A stretch of 64,000 bases of DNA from Hyphodiscus hymeniophilus. Lineage: Eukaryota; Ascomycota; Leotiomycetes; Helotiales; Hyphodiscaceae. Under the pieces are notes generated by a model. It was not told the DNA's origin. It did not search any database and worked only from the letters and a program-made list of their open reading frames with translations. The DNA lies in the NCBI GenBank assembly GCA_016508695.1, contig VNKQ01000006.1:1612001-1676000 (forward strand), given 5' to 3'. Position 1 is the stretch's first letter. Each line of letters opens with the position of its first letter. Both the position numbers and the translations under genes were made by a program. Of the stretch, positions 21,825 to 32,104 are shown piece by piece.

Positions 21825-23304
21825 TCAAGAATCGATTTTCGGCTCGAGCTTCAACCAGGCTGGTGGCAAAGATCTTGGAGATACAGCTTTCAACAAGGGA
21901 GCCTTCGTCGTCCTGGCGTCTTTCTTCAAAGGCTGGTTTTGGGTTGGAATATAAGCGATACGTTTCTCTCTATCCAGCTTTCGAGCAGCCAATTCCTTCT
22001 TCTTTAACGCTGCTGCGGCCCTTGCCTTTTCTGTGACCAGTGGGTACCTTCTGAAGCCCCCATTCTCTTCCAATTCCCTGAACGCTTCTGGTAGAAGCTC
22101 CTTCATCCTCGCAGTTCTTTCCGACAGCTTTAAATCGTTACTTCAAGCGCATCATGTTACCAGCAGATGCAACTTACTGGTGGGTGTGTTCTTTCGCCAG
22201 GTGGTGGAATGACTTCTTTTTTCCCAAAGGCCGTACGTGCCTTTAAACTCCGTTCCATCCACTCAAGTGCTCCTCTAGGATTATATCCAGCTCTAGCCAT
22301 CATGATGGTTCCTATTTTGTCCGCATCGAACTCTTGCTGGAGCTGCAACTCCTCTACTTTTGCCTTTGCCTCTGCCGGTGCTGAATCCTTGAGAAGCTGT
22401 AACTTCGCCTTCGAATGTCTTGCAATAAGGTGTGCAAGCTCATGTCCGGCAATGAAAGCTAATTGACATTCGTTGTGGCAAAGCCGTATTGTCTTCGCAT
22501 GAAACTGCACCATGACAATACCAGTCCCAGAGAATACTGCTTGGGCATTGGTACCCCCTAGTATTTGTTAGGGGGTAGCATCTTGACTGAATCCGGGATT
22601 AAACTTACTAGAAGCATACACATGGGTTGTGAAATCTACCAAATGTGCTTCATTGATGTACGGCTTGAGATTCTTGATACACTCCTTTAGCCTCTCTGCC
22701 TCAAAGCTAGTTGGTACCTCCGGCATATGTGAGAAGTCTCTGGCAAATCTGTACAGAAACGATTTAGCCGGATACAATAACGGTTCGCAGTAAGGCAACT
22801 GCTGTACCTTCGTCGTGCTTCATCTTCTGCCTCTTTGTTCCGCTTGCGCCAATACTCTACATCAGCCGAACCCACTGGTGACTGTGCTGCCGGTGAGCTT
22901 GTTGTAGGTGTCGTATTCGCACGTGCACTGTCGATGTTCAGCTCGACTGCTCTCATAGCCGCAGATACACCTTGCGTCTGAAAGATTGCGAAGACGTCCA
23001 AAGGTCCTGTTGGTGGGTTTATTTCTCCTATAGGAGGTTTCCCCCGTTCCTGCGTGTCGACTTTCGTCGATGTTGCCCCAAGATTGTGAACGGGCGGTTT
23101 CGAAGACTTTAGAGATTTGGAGGGCGCTACATATTTAGGCAGACATTCGGATCGATTCTTTGGACTGGCGATCTGAGCGTAAAGCGCAGGCCGCGAAGAA
23201 AAGCATCGTCGGAACACCAAGGCCGCAGTGCTTCGTGCATTTCTCGCCTGCGAGTCCTGTGTTCGGATTGGGTGCATCATCATGCTAGTAATTGGTGTGT
23301 TCAT
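21825..23304 (-). CDS. M48 family metallopeptidase, OMA1-like, probably mitochondrial
   Basis: Four exons: 22808-23304, 22609-22748, 22178-22557, 21825-22127; introns of 59, 51 and 50 nt; 439 aa. Zinc peptidase with HELAH (HExxH) followed by IARH, and the third zinc ligand in EFDADKIG. GTNAQAVFSGTGIVMVQ corresponds to the conserved strand before the helix, and ERTHPP to the distal His-Pro motif of the family. The N-terminus is Arg-, Ser- and Ala-rich (NARSTAALVFRRCFSSRPALYA), like a mitochondrial presequence. Compared with yeast OMA1 there is no clear membrane helix, and a lysine/alanine-rich tail (ARAAAALKKKELAARKL) is added. OMA1 cleaves inner-membrane proteins under stress; the call here is to the M48C group, not to OMA1 itself. 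Confidence 0.85.
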
Positions 23305-23599
23305 TTGGGGGATATCATTACAAGTATGCGTTCCTGAGTAGGATCATACTCTGCGGGGCACTGGTAGACGTGAAGCTGCAAGCGCTGATCGGGGTAGACC
23401 TGTCGGCCTCGACGGACGAGGCTGATCAAGGCGTACGCCCTTGCACATGAGCAGGGGAATAGACCAAGGTCTGTTGCAATCATCGAGTCTTCGAAGGGTT
23501 CAAAGAGGAGAAAGACATCAAGGTAGCGGAGGAGACTGTGTAGAGTTGTAAAAGGAGGGGGTAGGCTACAGACCATCCTCACCAATAAAGCTGCCGACA

Positions 23600-23920
23600 G
23601 CATACCCAGAAGAGTGGCGGAATTGGTCGTCCCTCTCGGCCTTAGGCACCCGCATCCAAGGTGCCCGGCTTGGTTGCGGCAATTGCATCGAAGGTCCCGG
23701 CAGCCTTGGCAGCCTGAGGTACGTACGACCCGAAGGTCGCCGCAGCTGGTGCCTTGCTTGGGTTACCGATGGGGTTACAGCGATGCTTTCAAGTTTGTTT
23801 GGTACGCGTCAATTCCTTTCGGAGCCATTGCTTGTATGGTCTCGGAAATACCACTGGCCAGGTGTAAACTTCTCTTATCAGTGGCTGGTCTGGGAATGGT
23901 AGCGTTTGTTTAGCCATGAT
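23600..23920 (+). pseudogene. decayed fragment of an MFS (TRI12-like) efflux transporter
   Basis: One frame encodes YSDAFKFVWYASIPFGAIACM (from about 23778), very close to the helix 12 region of fungal trichothecene-efflux-type MFS proteins. In another frame just upstream (about 23670-23710), AIASKVPAALAA ends in a stop and recalls the preceding KVPKAALAAG phrase of that family. The two pieces are in different frames and no complete transporter surrounds them. It abuts the O-methyltransferase gene. The match is from memory of the family only. Confidence 0.5.
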
Positions 23921-24133
23921 TGAATGTGCATTTTGAATATATGAACTTTGGCCTTAACTTTACCTTTTGCTTCATGGTGGATGTGACGAACATGACGACT
24001 TTTCCGATTATGATGGCGCTCTACGTAGGTCAAAGAGGGACACAAGTTAATCAGAGTTGCCTGAAAGCGTATTCTTTTTAAGAGCCCTGTTAAGCATGAT
24101 TGACAGACCAGCTGAGATTATACAATCGGATAC

Positions 24134-25600
24134 CTATATCGCCATCTCAGCTTCGATAATACTATCAATTGCATACTTGCTTCTCCAGATGTTGACGATA
24201 CTAAACCCCTCGCTCGTCAATAATTCTCTAAATTGAGTCTCATTCTTCTCTTCCGCGCCGATGGTCATCATAGTCATATCTATAAGCGATTGATGAAGGG
24301 AAGCCCCAGACTCCGGCACCACAGAATCTCCTATGAGAAGTTTCGAGTATCCGGCTTTCATCGATGGCTTTAGATTGCGCAATATCCTTCGGCAGTCGTC
24401 AATGGGCCAGTCGTGGAAGATCATACGGTAGTGATATACTCGAGCTCCTTGATTCTGTTAGTAGGAACTGCATTGGTCGCTTGTCAGATTACACACCTTT
24501 GACGGGCTGCGGAGTGAAGAAATCGTGCGTCGTTACTTCGATCCTCTTGTTGAGATCAACAGAAACTTTTGCAATCGTATCTGGAAGATCCTGAAGGATG
24601 AATCTGCCACCCAGGTCTGGATAGAGTTCCAGAACTTGCCGCAGTACATGTCCATCAGCACCACCCACATCCACCATCGCCACTTCACCTGAATCTACTC
24701 GACCAATGATGTCGTTCCATGGTGTCTCGAGCACTGCATTATACACACCGGCGTCGCTCACCGCCGATAGAGCTGCGTTGAAGTGCTCGACTAACTGTGG
24801 CTTTTCTGCGAACAGGCCAAAGATGGTTTTGTCCGTGTTATGGCCAAGCTGAAATGGTGCCTTGGACGCATCATCGGGATTCTTCCAGCCTGTGGAAGCG
24901 AGAAAGCTGGGAGTCTTCATCATGCTTGGCAAGTGGACGTCAAAGCTGGAGATGAAGAACCAAAGCAGTCAGTGTTGCTCGCTTTGGGCTCGATGCTCTT
25001 CTACTTACGCAACTATCATCATGCTTTGATACTTCTTCTCCTGCAATAATAGTCCTAGTCGGGATAATACATAATGATGAGTTCCGGTCTCTACGGTTAT
25101 CCCCGTAGCCGTCAACATGCGGAGGATTCGAGCTTTCAAGGATCGCGTATTAGATATGCGGTTGAAACTTGTACACATTGCACAGGATATCGCTGCCACA
25201 CTCACCAAGAAGTGGCAGCTCGACTCCGGTCTGGGTTGCGAGATGTTGCAAAATCACAGCGGTGCCATCCCTCGGGAATGTTTCAAACAGTCCAACCTCT
25301 ATGCCAGCTCGAATGACTACGTTTTGCGCAAACTATCCACCTTCGTGAGCTCCTAGATGCAGACATCATGCATCACAACGCAACAAGAGGAGCAGGAAGA
25401 AGAACCTGGTGGCTGATAGCAAATAATTTCTGCACCGGGATCTGCGTTTCTGTGACGAGCTCACTTGCTGCCTCATTTATCCTCAGGCGGGCATCTCGCG
25501 TGGTTGCTTCAGATGCTGCTGGCTCATATGAATCAGCAAGAGCTGAGATCTTCGCAGCGAGATCACGAAGTCGCTGAGCTGATGGCTGAGAAGTCGTCAT
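24134..25600 (-). CDS. COMT-type SAM-dependent O-methyltransferase
   Basis: Five exons: 25406-25600, 25206-25332, 25009-25132, 24497-24945, 24134-24447; introns of 73, 73, 63 and 49 nt; 402 aa. Fungal family-2 O-methyltransferase of secondary metabolism. The N-terminal dimerisation and winged-helix part includes FAQNVVIRAGIEVGLFE and RILRMLTATGI; KTPSFLASTGWKNPDD follows. SAM is bound by VDVGGADGHVLRQV; FHDWPIDDC contains the catalytic His, and KLLIGDSVVPE follows. All motifs are in frame after splicing, so the enzyme looks intact. Neighbours are a decayed MFS transporter and a broken glycosidase, which suggests a leftover of a metabolite locus. Substrate unknown. The start is the ATG of MTTSQPSAQ; an in-frame upstream ATG-like start at 25627 is less likely. 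Confidence 0.9.
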
Positions 25601-26281
25601 ATTCAAAGATATCGAGCTTCGTAGCAAATGACGAATTAATCGTCATCTCAGCGTGGCTCAAGCCTCTCCTTATAGTTGGATCCTCGGTGTCTAGATAGAT
25701 ACCCGATACCCATACGAAGATAGCGGTGAGTGAGATACCCGAAGTCATTACAATTCTCGCTCTGTGCGTCTAATCCAGTCAAATATCAACAGTACACTGA
25801 GGAGCTGCTCGTCCCTGGCTGAGACCATGTTTACGATCATGGTTAAGTTCGTGTGCGCATTCGATTTGGATGTTCAAAACTGTATGACGTTCCATTTCAT
25901 TGATGAGGAGAAAGCCGAGTAGTAAGGTTAAGACGAGCCACGGCAAGTGCTGGTCTCCAGCTCCTGGGCTCCTCCTCGCCGTCAATTATCCCGACGACAG
26001 TCAAATCGGGTTGAGGGTTGCGAGTGAAGGAATTCCGGATTCCCTTTACATCAGTCTCCCAACTGCCTCTTCCCGCACCTACGAGTACGTGAAGTGGGTT
26101 TGCAAGCGGCACGACACTCCGCAGCACAACATCCATGATTGAGTTCCTGCCGCGACGAGATCCTCGGGGGGTCTCTCTTTGCGGGGAACGCATAAGAGTG
26201 TCGAGACGAAGCACCAAAATGGTTCCCTACGACGAAATCAAGATTGTGCTGCATCAAGTGCTCCAGCAACCTCTTCCAAGC
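25601..26281. other. intergenic region between O-methyltransferase and GH78 remnant
   Basis: About 680 bp between divergent genes. Open frames on both strands (25897-26217 -, 25900-26142 +) are antisense pairs without domain content. Confidence 0.4.
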
Positions 26282-28453
26282 ATGCTCGTCCACTACGCTT
26301 TGCAAGTTGTCACAGCATTACTCCCTTCTGTGGTAGCCCAGACTTGTTGGAGAGATACAACGTGTGAACCTAGAACCGCTTCTTTCGGCGGGCATTGGGA
26401 CTTATACATACACTCACCAGCGTCTAGAACGGTGTCGCCGGTAAACATTCTTTCGCCAGACCATACGATCCTCTCTTCATATCCCGGCACAGCAAATTTG
26501 AATTCAAATGGATCACTTCTGATTTTTGACTTTGGCCAGGAGGTTGGAGGCATTATCACTATCAACTATAGTGCCACAGGCACTGGCAATCTAAGCTTGG
26601 CGTTTTCCGAGGCGAGGAATTGGACTGGGGAGGCATCGGATGGCTCAATGGATCTTACTTGCCAGGTGGTGATGGAGCACTCCTGACTTCAGTATCAAGC
26701 ACCACGAATGGAACTTATACGGTACCTGATGTTAGCCTTCGAGGTGGTTTCAGGTATCTCTCTGTCTTTGCGACCACAACCTCTACCATCAACCTCAATA
26801 TTACAGCAGTCACTTTAGAAATCTCATATCAGCCAACCTGGCCGGACCTTCGAGCGTACGGAGGTTATTTTTACTCCAGTGATGACCTAATCAATCGTAT
26901 TTGGTATGCCGGAGCATATACTGTGCAAACCAACGCCGTTCCCCCAAATACTGGACGAGAATATCCGCTACTCACTTATGGCTGGAAGAACGATGCCTTC
27001 CCCGGGACGAATGGCTCCAGCATCTTCGTGGATGGCTTGAAGCGAGATGGAGCAACCTGGTCGGGTGATCTAGGTATTGCCCTTCCCAGCGTCTTTGTCA
27101 GTATTGGAGACTTCACTAGCGCAAAGAATGCATTGCAGCTACAGTATGATTCTCAGGTAAACTCCCACTGTGATTTTTAGGCGTGCATGCTGACAGATCT
27201 TTGCACAGCAAAGCACAGGAGAATCCCCGATGGTTGGGCCACTGATTAACTTTTACGGCTCTGATACGTATCACATGTCAACTTTAATCGGCACATATGA
27301 ATATATACTGCACAGAGCCGACACTGACTTCCTCACTTCTAATTGGTCGAAAATCATGTTGGCAATAAACTGGATTGCAAGCAAAATCGATAGCACTGCA
27401 CTTCTAGATATCACTGAAACATCAGACTGGGGCCGTTATACTCAAGGCGGTCACAATACCGAGGCTAACGCTTTAATGTATAAAACCCTTATAGCAGGAA
27501 GTGCAATGGCAATGGACTGGTGATCCGACTTCAGCTATGACTTGGACGTCTCAAGCTGCTAATCTGAAAGCTGCTATCCACACTTCAGTATTCAATTGGG
27601 ATCCCGTTGTGGGGGCATTTAAAGATAGCGACACTGACGATTCTGTTCACCCCGAAGACGGCAACAGCCTTGCTTTGTACTACGACATGGCAGACTCATC
27701 ATACTTTCAAAACATCAGCACTAGTAAGTTTATTTGGGCAAGACTTTTGAGACATGTCTTGAAAATTTCTTTACAAGTCCAGCAATTGCTGACTACCCTG
27801 TAATCAAGAACTCCCACGAAATGGGGGCCCATCGGAGCAAATTGCCCTGAGCTCGCAGGCAATATCGTACCCTATGCTGAATCTATGGAAGCCAAAGGGC
27901 ATTTTGCCGTTCGCGAAGCCACTCGGGCGCTCGCTCTCATGCGCTGAGTTGGGGTTGGTATCTCAATAACCTTTATGGCACAGGAAGCACTTGTACTGAG
28001 GGCTATTTGCAAGACGGCACATTTGGTTACAGAGCAAATTCTGGGTATGGAGGCGACTACTCGTACCCTTCTCATGCTCATGGCTGGAGTTCCGGTCCCA
28101 CACACGCGCTGAGTACTTATGTGTTGGGACTACAACTTACAAGTCCGGGAGGGAAGACGTGGAGTCTCGTACCGCAATTTGGGGACTTGACTAGTGTGGA
28201 AGGTGGCTATACGACATCTCTAGGGAAATTTTCTGCCAGTTGGATACTAGAGGGCGATATGGGGTATAATTTGAGTTATAACGTACCTGCGGGCACGAGA
28301 GGAACGCTGGTATTACCAGCCTCGAATGGGAAAGCTCCAAATATCACTTTGGACGGAACGGTGTCTACGGACGGATGATATGATTCCTCGGCTGGACTGG
28401 TCACTATTCCGAACCAAAGCGGTGGAATTTACGAAGTCAGAGTAGCTCATTAG
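26282..28453 (+). pseudogene. GH78 alpha-L-rhamnosidase pseudogene
   Basis: Starts with a signal peptide (MLVHYALQVVTALLPSVVAQ) and keeps most of a fungal alpha-L-rhamnosidase: LLIFDFGQEVGGIITINY, FSEARNWTGEASDGS, LRGGFRYLSVF, DGLKRDGATWSGDLGIALPS, NFYGSDTYHMSTLIGTYEY, ITETSDWGRYTQGGHNTEAN, VHPEDGNSLALYYDM, PELAGNIVPYAESMEAKGHF and SWGWYLNNLYGTGST. Two introns (27157-27208, 27724-27777) still have good splice sites. Lesions: a one-base deletion near 26648, a frameshift near 27510, TAA at 27801-27803, a frameshift near 27944 and TGA at 28376-28378. After that last stop the family-like tail runs on to TAG at 28451-28453. The gene would have encoded a secreted enzyme releasing terminal rhamnose. 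Sequence errors could explain one lesion, hardly five. Confidence 0.85.
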
Positions 28454-28494
28454 CATTTTATGCTAATCAATATTGTACAGACATTCGACCTATC

Positions 28495-28957
28495 TCAAAT
28501 GCTATCAGCACTTTCTGGCTCCCTCTCCGTGGCGCTCTTGATCTCAGCTCTGAATCCCTCCTGCGTCGCCCGATCCTCATCCTTCTCCTTCTTGTCCTTC
28601 CCATCATCTCCTAACCCCTTGTGAACATCCGTCTTGCTTCCCTCCGTCGCATTGTCATATGTCGTATCTGCGCTGTTGTTGGGTTGACCGGGTGCGAGAC
28701 TGGGAGCTTGGAATCAGTACTGTACTTGTACACCAAGCTGAACATATGGCTGTGGTGGACAGGAGAAAACTCACTCTCCGTTCACGTCGGGCTGGTAGGT
28801 GTCTTTCTTCGGCGCCGACCCGGCAGGAAGAATCTGGATCTTGAACTCTTTGGGCTCGTCGGAGTTGTCCAGGGGTTGGTGCTGAGATATTTAGTTGGTG
28901 AATGGGCCTTGCGGGGAATTAACGTACGGATGAACCACCAGTTACTTCTCCTGACAT
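28495..28957 (-). CDS. small hydrophilic hypothetical protein
   Basis: Three exons: 28928-28957, 28775-28881, 28495-28699; introns of 46 and 75 nt; 113 aa. Too fragmented to appear as one open frame. It starts MSGEVTGGSS, then exon 2 gives HQPLDNSDEPKEFKIQILP and KKDTYQPDVNGE, and exon 3 NNSADTTYDNATEG, a lysine/aspartate-rich KDKKEKDEDRATQEGF, and ends EPESADSI. There is no cysteine, membrane helix or signal peptide, and it is probably disordered. Evidence is the consistent frame across two consensus introns (GTACGT...CTCAG; GTGAGT...CCCAG) and a composition unlike random translation. It is convergent with the GH78 pseudogene, with the stop codons 40 bp apart. Function unknown. Confidence 0.6.
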
Positions 28958-29934
28958 GATTGATGAAGATAGGAAAACTTTGGTCCGATTTAGATTTGAT
29001 GGTGGGGATGTGTGAAATCTCTATGGATAAGAGAATAATAGAAGAGTTGGGGATACTGTTTATAAAGCTCAGTGTCGCGCGTACCTAGACCCTGATGAAT
29101 TCCACCTGCGTCATTATGATGCTAATAAGGTACCTTAGCTAGGGATCTACGCTAGACTCCGCATGTCATCAGTCAACACGCTTTGAGGTGTCAGGGTCTC
29201 CGATCTCTGAATTCCCGAGATCAGAGAGCCATTGTGAGAATATATTCGTTACTTTGGACTTCTCTGAAAGCTTGTAGAAAGGGAATTACAAGCATCGTCC
29301 TACCTAAAGTACGGGCTATGTACCCCGCATTGTGTAACAAACACAATGTGAATATTGTGTCACATATATTGTAACAAAACTCTTATTGAATTGTAAGAGC
29401 TTCTTTCAAGCCTCTGCTTCCATATCCGAGAAGCTCTATCGAAATGAAAAGAGACAGGGCGGGATGTGAGATATCACGTGACCGAACCTGGCACCTCGAC
29501 ATTCCACGACGGACAGGTCCTCTATCCTTGGGCATCATCAATCCAGGACCAACAAGGGCTTTGCAGTCAAGTGCCCACAACCTGACGTACGACAAATGTC
29601 CTTCCTGCAGTAGCCTCGCATGTATGCGGCCTGGAACTACCGAGCGAGCCAGCGATGAGAGGAAGCGCCATAAGACTTATTCTTATTCATTCTCTTGTTA
29701 CTTGACGATCTCTTTTAAGATACTTAGCTAAACAGTATCTCGGGATTGTCATTCAAATGTCGGTCTCAATAAGATGGTTATCTAAGGTTGGATGAAGTTA
29801 GATGGAATGTTCTCCCTCCTTAAACTTTGTCCCTCAATCCCAGGTATGCAAAAGTCAGACATATTGACATAGACGTACCTAGACATCAATCGGCACTGTC
29901 ACTCAGTCCTCCGACCGGCTCCAACTCACAACAG
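28958..29934. other. intergenic region
   Basis: About 1 kb with no gene supported. It contains overlapping short inverted repeats at 29328-29360 (CATTGTGT / ACACAATG / ATTGTGT). Confidence 0.45.
29328..29360. repeat. three-armed short inverted repeat
   Basis: CATTGTGT (29328-29335) can pair with ACACAATG (29341-29348, loop AACAA), and ACACAAT can instead pair with ATTGTGT (29354-29360, loop GTGAAT). The middle arm is shared, so the two hairpins exclude each other. The site is intergenic and AT-rich. Confidence 0.45.
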
Positions 29935-31353
29935 TTACTTTTTGTGATCCATACGAACATATATTTCCAGATCTCCAAAGCGCTCTTCCTCGCCAGGGAA
30001 GGCATACTTCTTGTACTCCTCAACCAGCTTCCGGGTACGCGGCGAATCTTGATCTGTCGACCATGGTCTGCGCCGGCAGTATCAGTATATATGTATGTAA
30101 TTATATGGAGCGCACTGGTAAATACTTGCGAGCATAGCATCTCTTCACCGTGCACTAGGCTAGCTACCCACTCCGATTTCTCTTCTGCTGCCGGCTTCAC
30201 CCTATCCCAAATCATCACTGCCGGTCTTGCAATATCGGCTACCACTTGCTTCACGCAGATGTTCGGGTGGCAGCTAAACACAACCGTGTCCTCATCAACA
30301 TGTGTGAAGGCAAGAGAGCCATGACCGCCCACGACCTCTATACCCTCGTCCATCAGCAGCTGCTGCGCGACCAACGAGTAGGCTGGGTCCTGGACCAGAA
30401 TGGGAAGAGATTTTGTGCCCAGTCGTTCAGCCAACACGGACGCTATGGTTAAAGCTGCGGCGTGTTGTGTCATGGCACTGCGTCGCGGTAGACCGTCACA
30501 AGTGGCCAAGACGTCAAGACTCGTATGATCGGGTACTCCTTCCAAACTGCCGAGCCCAAAGCATACTATTCTCTTTATTGCCAGTTTGGGTATGTAGTTA
30601 TCCTCGACTAAGATGGCTGTCAAGTCCTCGCACACGGCACTGCGGGTCCAATTGCGTCGAGCCTCATCCCACGCAGCTTTGAGTTGGGTGTATTCAATTG
30701 TTGAGGAAGTCTCGGTTGTCCGCATCAAAGTGAGGGCACGAGTTGCGAGTGCCGTATCGTCGTCCACATCGGTTTCTGGGGGCCAAGACTCCACCTGCTC
30801 ATCAGGATCGAGCTCAAAGCACTCCTCTTCGGCGTCGAATACCATTTGCTGAAAGATTTTGAAATGAGTACCAATACGCCTGTTCAATTATTCTCTGTTC
30901 AGTCGTAGAACTACTGCACTTTGTGGGACTAACATGTAGTAAAACTGGCTATAGCTCTATAGTTATGATGATGCCATAGGACTTACAAATCGCCCCAGTC
31001 AACATGGTCTGGTTCACGGCCCTCGAGGGGGATCTGCTTGCGCCTTAGAACCCCATTCACTGGATCAAGGTTGGTCATTAGAATTCAAAAGGTTGAAAAG
31101 AAGTAAACAACACCAGGATCTGCGTACTACTACGGATCATGACACTGTGGGGCTTTGGTTCCTTTGCTAGTTCTGCTTCGATGTCGAGGAACATTTCTTT
31201 GGTCCACATCTTCGCTCCTGATGCGTACAGGTCCCGGATATGTTGGGCAAGCTGACGGCCATCTTGGCTAATATCTCGATTGTTCATCTTCTCGGCAGCT
31301 GTCTCAATCGCTGTCTGGAGCCGAACCTTGCTTTCTACGCTGTGTTGCGACAT
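29935..31353 (-). CDS. SRR1-like domain protein
   Basis: Four exons preferred: 31134-31353, 30987-31059, 30172-30879, 29935-30067; 377 aa. The SRR1 domain shows IKRIVCFGLGSL, MTQHAAALTIASVL, ILVQDPAYSLVAQQLLMDEGIEVVGGHGSLAFTHVDEDTVVFSCHPNICVKQV, and RPAVMIWDRV. SRR1 proteins are linked to clock-related regulation in plants and haem-related regulation in yeast; biochemistry is unclear. The long open frame runs past 30068 but turns into non-family sequence. In another frame, 29935-30067 encodes DSPRTRKLVEEYKKYAFP and ERFGDLEIYVR, the expected C-terminus, so a last intron (about 30068-30171, GTGGGT...GCGCAG) is inferred. Alternative donors GTGAAG or GTGCGC with a GACAG acceptor also restore this frame. 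The N-terminal exon (MSQHSVESKVRLQ) is joined by phase-1 splicing. Confidence 0.8.
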
Positions 31354-32104
31354 AATTCACAAGCTGGAGGCGGTCGGCCCTTTGAACGAAGTAGAAACAA
31401 GTTGAGCAACGTTATATAGGAGAGGAAATCATCCTACTTGGGTTGGAAACATCCCACGGCTAACTGCAGCCTGCATGCACAATACACCTCGCTGGTTGGG
31501 TAGAGTGTGGACAAGTATGTCGCCGATATCCCATTTAGATAATTCTTGCAGCAAAGTGGTGCTACGAGTGGTACGACTTTGGCACGAGGCACATGATCGC
31601 ACTACTGAGTACTCGAGTACTTATTCGGAGTTAAGAAACTCCCAAGTCCACTTTTCTTTCTGCTTATTCCTACCTTCTCTCGCCTCTTCTTTTCTCGACC
31701 TCGTCGTCGCATTTTACTGTGGTCGCATTTTACTGTGGCTTGACAGTCTCCCGCGATCAATGTTCAACGGTTCAGCCTCACCAGGGACTAGTTCAGTCCT
31801 TGGTTCAGTGGAGCATTTTCGGACATCAGTCCGCGAATGAAAATTCTCACGACATCCCGGGCCCGCGAGTAGATCTTCAAGTACAAGATACTACTTGTAT
31901 TTTGGGAATAGCTCTTACTCATCCCTGCGAAGGGCCATGGAATTCTGCAAGTGGGACCGCAAAGCATCGAAATTCGCTATGACGAAATGCGTCGTCAACG
32001 ATGGGATTGTGGGTTGGCTAAGTATAAGGTAGGTAGGATTTAATCATTCTTATTCTTTCTCATCTTATATTCAATCTCTTGCTACGGAGTAAATCGGTCG
32101 AGAC
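31354..32104. other. divergent promoter region (SRR1-like / aquaglyceroporin)
   Basis: About 750 bp between two divergent starts, probably containing both promoters. A 16-bp direct repeat (GTCGCATTTTACTGTG) occurs in tandem at about 31707-31738. No gene supported. Confidence 0.45.

Noticed and set aside
24134..28453. A working secondary-metabolite gene cluster
   Set aside because: No synthase backbone gene (PKS, NRPS, terpene) is in the window; transporter and glycosidase are broken.
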